Source: Undaria pinnatifida
Lineage: Eukaryota > Sar > Phaeophyceae > Laminariales > Alariaceae
DNA: 64,000 nucleotides
Direction of reading: 5' to 3'
Assembly (NCBI GenBank): GCA_012845835.1
Contig: JABAKD010000022.1
Coordinates: 11,426,718 to 11,490,717 of the forward strand
Under the pieces are notes generated by a model, which was not told the DNA's origin, did no database searches, and worked only from the letters and a program-made list of their open reading frames with translations. Shown here piece by piece: positions 22,201 through 31,200 of the stretch. The translations under genes were made by a program, and so were the position numbers. Every line of letters starts with the position of its first letter. The first letter of the stretch is position 1.

Positions 22201-25200
22201 TCGTCCAAGGTGTTTCATGATTCATGATCCGGCCCGCGGGTCAGGTCAGGAGGTGTATAACAAAAGAAACGGGTCGAGTCTAGGATCGGATCAGGAGGTG
22301 TTGGATACTTCACGGGTCGAGTCGGGTGGGGTCAAGAGGTTTTCAAATATTATGGGTCTGGCCGGGTCACCCTGATTCGATCCGGCCAGCGAGATTTTTA
22401 TCCGACCCGTGAAGAATGCTGGATTTTTCGGCCTCACTATTAGGCGCAAGTCGACGAGGGAAGAAAATGATGTAGCATTCTCGCGATAAAAAAGAACGCG
22501 TATACCTTGTAGCGGAGGGGGGGGAGGGGAGAAGAGCCTGCTTACTCGTAGTGAACCAATATACCAGGCATGAGTTACGGCTGGGGAGGGTAAAGGAGAA
22601 AGAAAAAGTGCGAAGACAATAGACGGGGTCTTACCAAAAAAAAAACTAGCACCAAGAAAGAAAGCGAGTGAGGAAGAACGCTTAAAAAATATACGGGGGG
22701 TCAAGAGAAGAGATGGGAATGGAAAGGTATTTTTACGGCCCAATGGACTACGAAAATAAGCAGAAAGTGCTGTTTCGTGTAGGGGACCTGGACCTGCCAG
22801 GACGAATAAAGAGGTACCAGGTATAAGGTATACCAGTCGTCGGGAGGAGGAGGAGGAAGAAGACGCACAGAGGTGCCCTTGTGGCAGCGCAGACGAGAGA
22901 AGAGCTCACATACTGGCACTGGGAGAATGTGAACTGTTCAAGGAGGAAAGGAATGTGCAGGAGGAGATGAAGAAGATCGGCGAATGTGATATGGAAAAGT
23001 TTGGTACGCTAGATGGTAGCGAGCAAAACGATCGGTATCGTAGGAGATAGATAGTTGCAACAGACAGCCAAACAGGGAGGAGACAAGATGATCAAAAGAA
23101 AGTGTTCATGTAGTTATATGTGGAAGAAACGTAACGATCGTCCAGATATTGGAGGTGTCTCCATTTAGGTGCAGGAACTGTGCTCTGTCCCGAAAGGGCC
23201 GCGTGGTCTTTGGCCAAATGACTAAGGCAACCAACAAAAGAGTACCCCCCCCCTCCCCACGCTTATGCTTTGTACACCTCAGTGTATATGGCAAAAACGT
23301 GTTGAGCGCCCACATGTTGGAAGTGTCTCTATTCGGAGTAGAAACCGTGCGCCGTCTCGAACGAGATTTGTGGTCAACGGCCAAATCACAAAGGCAAGCC
23401 ACAAATGGGCAAATGGGTACCCCCCATCACTGCCCTCCCGAACCCACCCGCCCACCCACCAATCCACCCACCTACCCACCCATTCACCCACCCACCTACC
23501 CACGCACCCACACACCCACCCACCCACCCACCTTGCCCTAACTGCTTACCTGAAACCACCGATCTGCCAGCACTCCGCCTCCATGACCTGCCGGGCTGTA
23601 GGAGCAAGGGTCTTCACGAATGGCTTCTAGCGAACGCAACACGTCTATGGCGGTAGGTCTATCTTCTGCATGCAAGCTTAGACAGCGCTCTAACAATGGT
23701 TTCAGCACGGGGAAGCGGGCTCCTGCCCTCGCAACCTGTATTTCGGCAATGATTTCCATGGGTTAGGTCAGGAGTATTTCTAAATTTTGCGGATCGAGTC
23801 GGGTCGGGGCGGGTCGGGGCGGGGCGGGAGAGGATGCCTTCAAAAATCTCACGGGTCGGGTCGAGTCGCCCTGACCCGACCCGACCGTCGAGAAATGACC
23901 CCATATGTGAAAAAATCTGGTGCCAATAACCGTAGCGGATGGAAAGAATCTAGGTTGTGAAAGTAATTATGTTTTTTAGGTTTTGTCTGCAGCTTTTGGA
24001 AAGGTCTCGGAAGAAGTCGAGGTTTCGCGAACAGTACAGTATTGCTTTTTGGCCATGGCAGGGCACTTGGGGGCGGGGGTACTCATATCATCATTTCATG
24101 CATGGCTGTGGCCGTATGACCATGGCCCCTAGTATCTTCCTGCAGTGCCGAGACGAAACACGTCGGGATGTTGGCCGACGTTTCGTTCGCTGACGAGGCT
24201 CCTTAACAATAGAACTACCCTGTTATGTGGTTGATTCACACTGAATATGTTGGTTATAAGCACAACCCACGGAGCTACTGAGTCACGTGACTTGGTGGTC
24301 TGGTCTACCGGTCTGGATCTAAATATAAGCCAATTTTCAAAAATTTAAGCCAATGTTAACGTGGCCTATATTGGGGTCCGCAATGTTAGTGGATAGACTG
24401 TCCGCTTCTGAGCTTGGTGTGCGCGGGTTTGATTCCCGGTATCATCGAAAGGGAAAAATCAGAAGCGAACAGTCTATCTACTACAGTAGACCGCCTGGGC
24501 ACGTGACTCTGTAAGTTTAGCTCAGCACTGGGTGACCAACAAATTCAGGACATACGTTATTTTCTGATGTCGAAGCAGACGACAGACATTGAATGATGGT
24601 TGGAACACCAAATTTGTTTTCCTGCAAAACATTCACTGCATAACCTAGTACATACAGCCCATGAGATTTATTTCGTCGGGTTGAACACGTTAACCTTTTC
24701 CTATCAAAAGACAGTTTTTTTCATAAGCAAGCTTCTCAAGTGAGTTCGATAGAGTCTTGAAAGAAAAACAATGCCCCTATCGTGGCGTGTTTTTTTTTTT
24801 CTCACAGTTTTACTGTCGAGCTTCTGGACAAGCCGTGATCACAGGTGTCGTCCCTTCTCCCCCCCGGTTCTTGCATTCAATTTTTATCACGCATAGGGTT
24901 CAGCAATCCCACTGCTCGTCGATTTTTCATCGAGTGTTATTGCTAACTCACGCTCTCGCGCTTTCCGCAAGTCAATTTGTGCACAAGAAAAAGTCCCAAC
25001 AAATTTATACGAGTATGCACTCGGCGGGGCTCGAACTCACGAAACTGGCCTATACCAGGCTCGAGGATAACCTGATACGCCACCGGGGCGACCGGTTAAA
25101 TATGTGTGACCCACGACTCAGCACAGGGGAGTCAGGGGGGAAGGCTACAAGTTAAAATGGGGTGTGGCAGGCCAGGTAGACCTCATTTAACCCCTCCTTA

Positions 25201-28200
25201 CCACTGGAAACCCATTTTTGGGGGCAACCTACTTGGAGTTAGTATAGTTTCTGGGGCTCTGAAAGAGTTAACTCGGTACTTCTCTACAACCGGAATAGAT
25301 ACTATGTAGCTCTTAGTATGCCCGTGCCACGCCATTTGACCTGTCTTTGAACGGGCGATTTTCTTAAAATCGAGCTTTCTTAGCTCGTAGTCCCCCGCCC
25401 CGCCCCCGCCCTGTAGCTTGCCTGCTCCTTTCTTGTGTCTAGCCGGGGGTATTCCCCCGTAATCAGCTGCGCCAGCAACACGCCAAAGCTGAACACATCG
25501 ATCTGACGCGCGCAGCGGCATGGTGCAGGCGGGAGGCCGGGGGGGGGGGAGGGGGTGTACTCAGTTTGTGCATGACCGAAGTCGTATGACCATAGACCCT
25601 CGCATCCCTACTACTAGTCCGGGACGGAGCACATCGGGTTTTCACCAACCAGACAGACTTTGCTTGCACCAAGCGCGAAGCGCCGTGAGGGAGGGGCAGC
25701 ATGAATACCAGCACTGTAATGTAGGCTGACTGTGCCAATATAATAGTAGGTCGCTGCGACTAGAAAATCCGTCGGGTTGAGTGTTACAACAGTCTCTTCC
25801 TTGCGGTGATCGGCGGATTTCTGCCCCTTTTTGTTTGTTTGTTCGGTTGGTTGCAACAGGTGCGTTTGTCGCTCTCAAAACGTGTTTGTGTACCAAGGTA
25901 GGGCCCAATGGGTTGGCGACAGTTACAAATGCGGTATGTTTAGAGTCATCCCTCTATAGTGCGGTGAGGGTTGCAGTTGTCGGATTAACTAATTGTGTCT
26001 GACCGGTTGAGCTCCTCACGGGTGGAACTACCCGTGAGCACGATAGTTTTACGAGCATGATTGTTTTAGCACTAGCGCGTGGACTCGTTGTGTCCGGTTG
26101 CCCGAACGAAATGTCATGTTCGAAGGCATGTTTAGGTCGGGTGGTGTTGATATTGATATCGACCTCCTCCTCATATGAGGAAGCTCAGAAAATTCTTAGA
26201 ATATTCTGCACCTCTACCTACCGCCGGATGATTTATTTTAAGGAATATCCACTTTTGAGGGTATGGTTAGCTGTAACGAAAGTGCTATCTTTCAGATGTT
26301 CCGAACATCCGTCTTCGCTCCGTGTGGTTTTGTGTTAATTTTTTTCATGTTTTCGTTTTTGGCGTGCCCACAATAGCGTCTGATCGAGGCACTCACACTG
26401 CTGCTGTAGCGTCCCGTCAGCACCTCTGGCGCCGCGTAAACCTGCGGCAGAATCATAAGCACACCGGTAACGGCAAAGACGCGCATACATTGAATGACAG
26501 CGGTGTAAGCGTTGACTTTGGTGGGTAACTATTGTTTGCGGGGTAACCTTTTTTGCGGCACAACAATTTGTTTGCGGTGCAACTAGTGTTTGCGGTGTAA
26601 CCGTTGACCGCCCCCTCAGCACCTCTGGGGCGGTGGCGTAATTTTGCGGCAGAATAGGCACACCGGTGGCACCAGGGACGCCCACACGGTCAATTTCTGC
26701 CGTGTAATAATTATTTTGCGGTGCAACCGCTGTTTGTAATGTATGCTCTGTTTCTGACCCTGATAACTCCCAGGAGAGTCTCTATCCTGCGTTCTTCCTA
26801 AGGAACAAGAAATATAGGACATGCGCGGCCGATGTACCACGCAGCTTGAAAAGTTGTTGTGGGTGTCAACCAGTCAACTGGCCGCACTCACTCGCAGCTG
26901 ACGTATTCTGATATATATATATTTTTTCGTAAAATGCCAGTGGTTGCGGTGTAACCACTATTTGCGGTGGAATAACGCCATTATTTGCGGTGGAATAATG
27001 TTTGGCGGTGTAACCATTGAGCAAGAACCCGAGCGCACCAGGCACAGATCTAGGCGTTGAGAATGTCACTCTGGACGGCAGTACAATTACCGCTGGGGTA
27101 CGAATATACATACCAAACGGTGCGTACGGTAACGTCTCGAGTGATACCAAGCACGATATCCTACGAGAAACAAAACCTGGTGGTGTTTTGATTCTGGGCA
27201 TCCGGATGAAAGCCTCGCGGTTAGTTTACTTTGATGGCTGATGTTACCATCCTTTCATGCTGACATCTAGTCTCCGCTTCGAAAAATTGCGACAGCTAGC
27301 TTCTGCGACGATGCGTTTGTTTATTGGATCCAGAGTCGATATTTTTATCTCGTCGTCGAATAACCAAATCCAAGGCACAACAGAGTGAGTGCCTGACATC
27401 CGTGCGAAGCGCGAAATGTCAGAAACACATGTATGCTCCTTTCAAAATATACATAGAGGGTGGGGGGGGGGGGTTGAAAATTGTTTAATTCATACTATTA
27501 ATAGTTCAAGGCATTGATTCATTAACTTCCCATGTTTGAGAGCACACACTCCGCTCATACATATGCATACAGAAGCGAACACACATACACAAAATTACCG
27601 TCCGTGGCTGCCACAAAGGAATGCTGCTGCTTCTAAAGAGGGTAAAAAACTGAGCTGATAATGATACATAGCGGGCGAGAAAGCAGAGCGGGCTAGAAAA
27701 ATGTGAGACGGAGCGGGCTATTTTAAAAAAGAACAAAGTAAATATGGGTTTTTCCATGCACCTGCTCGTCTCGGCGAGGTAGAACACAACCCCCTGACAA
27801 AAAGAGCCGATTCAGCGACGTTGAATGCTTAATGAACCGCCACGGAGCTCGGCTGGGATCCAGACATGCGTCGGTACATTACCGACGGCCCCCTTGCAGA
27901 ACCCGCAGCCGAAAGTGCGCGAGTAAAAAAAATCGGCCGCCCGAGAACAGCATGCCCAAAAAAAAGAGACATATTGTACGTGAAGGAAAATATTTTGTTG
28001 TCTTATCTCGGTTATGGTCTGATCATTTACTACTACTGAACATGTACAAATAAGATGGTCTTATCTCGATCATATGGTCTTACCTTTTACTTGTGCGAAT
28101 ATATATAGATGTATTATCTCGAGTGAGATCTTCTAATTTACTACTGCAAATATATGCGTATAGAGAGGGTGTGGTGAAATTGGATTAATTCATACCACTA

Positions 28201-31200
28201 ATAACTTAAGAAACTAGTAAATTTCCATGTTCGAGAGATACCCCGTGTAATGGAGTGCCCTCCGTAGAAGGATAGTTTACAGATTCGACGTGAAGTCATG
28301 TCATGGTTGAGGTGAAACCACGTGATATTAAATGTCACAATCACGTCAAGGTCATCATAGATGGGAGGTAATGTAGGTGACGATGATGGGACAAGCAGGA
28401 CGCCCCACATCTCGCTACCTTGCACGACCTTGCTCTACCTTGCACTACGTGCTCTACCCTGCCCTACTCTGTCTTGTCTTGTTTTGTCTGTCTTTTAGAG
28501 ATCAATGCAGAGGGAATAATGCATGAGCTTTTGAGTCTATCCAGCGAGCCATGAGGAGAGACCAAACAAGGGCACTGGAACCCATGAGGAGCACGCCTCC
28601 TAACACCGACCAACCACGCATCCCCCACTCGGAGTACCACTACACCCGTGCAATTAGAGGGCCTATCACGAGTAAGCTCCACTATAGATCGCCACTTTTT
28701 TAGGTTTTGTAGAAAAACTAATAGAATCATTCGGTCGACATTGAAAACTAGGTATATTAACTCTTTTTTTATTTATTAGTACATGCCCGTGGTTAACAAT
28801 TTGTCTTGCAGCAGGAATTGTTGGAGCTAATCCTAAACGAAAAATAATATTATCTAATCGCATTTCTAAAAGTTGCATTAATAAAAAGCCTGTTAAACCT
28901 TTTCTTCGTCTTGCTTCTTTAACATATCTTAATAATTGAGATTCAGTTATCCCATAATTGTAACGTAATTTTTGTTTTTCATTCAACCTAATTTTATATC
29001 TAGGTGGATGGGAGCGATATGGTCGGACATGGTATAATTAATTAGTTTCGATGTTGAAGGGAGACAATATCGGGTCAATGTAGAATATTCCATTTTTCCA
29101 CGCGTGGCAAAAAGAGGAAAGCGACCTTCTCTCATCATTTCGGGCAACTAACAGTGGGAAATCCAAGCAAAAGCACAAACATATCGGATGGTCTACGGTA
29201 CAGACGATTTTCGATTTATTGGCACACAGCAAAACACTGTGCTCGCATCGAAAACAAGTTGATTCGAGACCAAAAGTACCTGTTTTGGCTTTAATGTGTA
29301 CCAGGTATCAATGTCTGGCCACTGCCATAATTTCGAGCCCGACAAACCATGCTCCCATCAAAACCCAGTGAAGTATGAACACCCAGGGAACAGCAGAACA
29401 ATTGACATGCATTGGCGATGCACTACAGTAAAGCGCTACGAGTATCGAAAGCAAACGGTACGTCCGAAGACGCTCGCATTGCCCACTCTGTGACTGGAAA
29501 CATTTGTGTCGACAGTTTTGATTTTATTTCAATCTCACTTCCCAGCTTCTGGGCAAGCCGTGGCCACAGGGGCCGCCCCCTCCCCCTCCCCGGTAATATC
29601 CCTTGTTTTTGTCCGCAGAGAGTACATCATTTCCAATGCTCGGTAAGTTTCATGGAGTGCATTCCAAGCTACGCTCTGGCGCTTTTTGAGGACGGAAGAA
29701 AACTCAGAAAACACCCCCTCCAAACAACATATTACCATCGCTCCTGGCATAGCTGTCTGCTGGCTCCCCGCCGCGTCCGATGCCCGACCCATGGCCTTCG
29801 CTTGCCCCAAGTCTGCCAGCTTCGCCGTTCGCCCGTCGTACAAGATGTTCCTCGACGAGAGGTCTCGGTGAACGATGGTCGGGCTGTTTTTTTTTGTTGT
29901 TGTTGGAGGATAAAGGGTTTTGCAAAAACAGCCGCAGTTGGGTAGTGCCACAGTGAATGAGGCGTGCGGCGGTCGGGATAGCAGCAACCTGCAGTGTCTG
30001 GGGTCTTCTCACGCGAGTTGGACATCTCTAAACACACGCTGCCGAGGTCATCCCTGCACTAGGGGCTGCAGCACAAGTTTCTGAGCTCCAACCAACACGT
30101 CTGAGGAGCTGGATATCTCATCACCGACCCGAAACATGGAGATTTCGAAGGCGTTATTCGTTGGCGCAACCCGGCCAGTATTTCTGTGCGTTGGTCCTAA
30201 AAAACAACCATTGTACTCGTAGTGTTATCGTACTTAACCCCATAGTTCCACGCTTGAGGGGCTGAACCGGTAACACGGTCAGAAGGTCAGAAACATTTTG
30301 GCACGACAAAAGTCTAACCACTGCTACTGTGGGATGAACTCCCAAGCGAAGCGTTTCCGTACGTTCTGTATCATGTGTCAGTTTTTTTTTTTTCGTGGGG
30401 AGCAGAGGTCCTCAAGAGGGCGAAAAAAAAAAAAAAAAAAACAGCCCCGGAAAAAAATTGGTGCGTCCCCACCGTAAGCATGCTTTCGCTTTCGAAAATA
30501 CCGGGGCTTTTCTCGGGTCGGATCACTTCCCATCGGGTCGGATCGTGTTAGGGTAGTGACCCGGCCCGTCCCGTGATACTTGAAAACCTCCTGACCCGAC
30601 CCCACTCGATCCCGCGGGTTTTTGAAGTATTTTCTAACCGGACCCGCGGGCCGGGTCATTTGACCCCATGAAAAGCGTTGTGAAAGTACCTGTGCCCGTG
30701 TAGATAGACCAGACCTCGACCGACGTCGCCCGCCAGGTCTAGAGCTTCCGCCTGCGTCAAACGTACCCTCCTGGTTTCGAGGAGGTCGTAAATGCTGGAA
30801 GGCATATACCTGCGCGGGAAGAGAAAGCGTATCGGTGAGGCTGAAGAACACAGTGTGGTCTTATCAGCTGTTTGTGAATAGTGTGACCGCGCAGCAGTGC
30901 GAGGGGTGCTGCATGTAGTGAAAATGATGCCCGCAGATATCGCACAGCTTCAATTCTCGTAGGTTAGGGCGTTAGCTTGGTCATTGCTTATCCCTTAGCC
31001 CCCGCTGCTTTGTATGGACGATGCTGGCATCATCACGTTTTCTGGTTTTTATTTCCCCCCTTTCATGCTTAGACTATACAATCCAGTCCCCAAACTCTGG
31101 TGTATGAGTGGCAAGAGGAGTGACACTTCCGCGCATTATAAAAAAAAACACTCTTACGAGGTATTCTACGAAGACCCCAGGGAAAATCGGTAAATAGGCG

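Larger units (their letters stand above)
26528..27020. repeat. TTTGCGGTGTAAC minisatellite interspersed with an exon echo
   Basis: Units such as TTTGCGGTGCAAC, TTTGCGGTGTAACC and TTTGCGGTGGAATAA occur about ten times at 26530-26605 and 26715-27020. Between the clusters, at 26614-26660, is a decayed duplicate of kinase exon 6. Confidence 0.75.

Noticed and set aside
24387-24483. Functional tRNA gene
   Set aside because: The B-box is good, but no acceptor stem pairs and the flanks form a different hairpin.
28666-28986. Functional nuclear-encoded ribosomal protein S4
   Set aside because: The N-terminal third is missing, there is no transit peptide or promoter context, and it lies inside an intron with plastid-like base composition.
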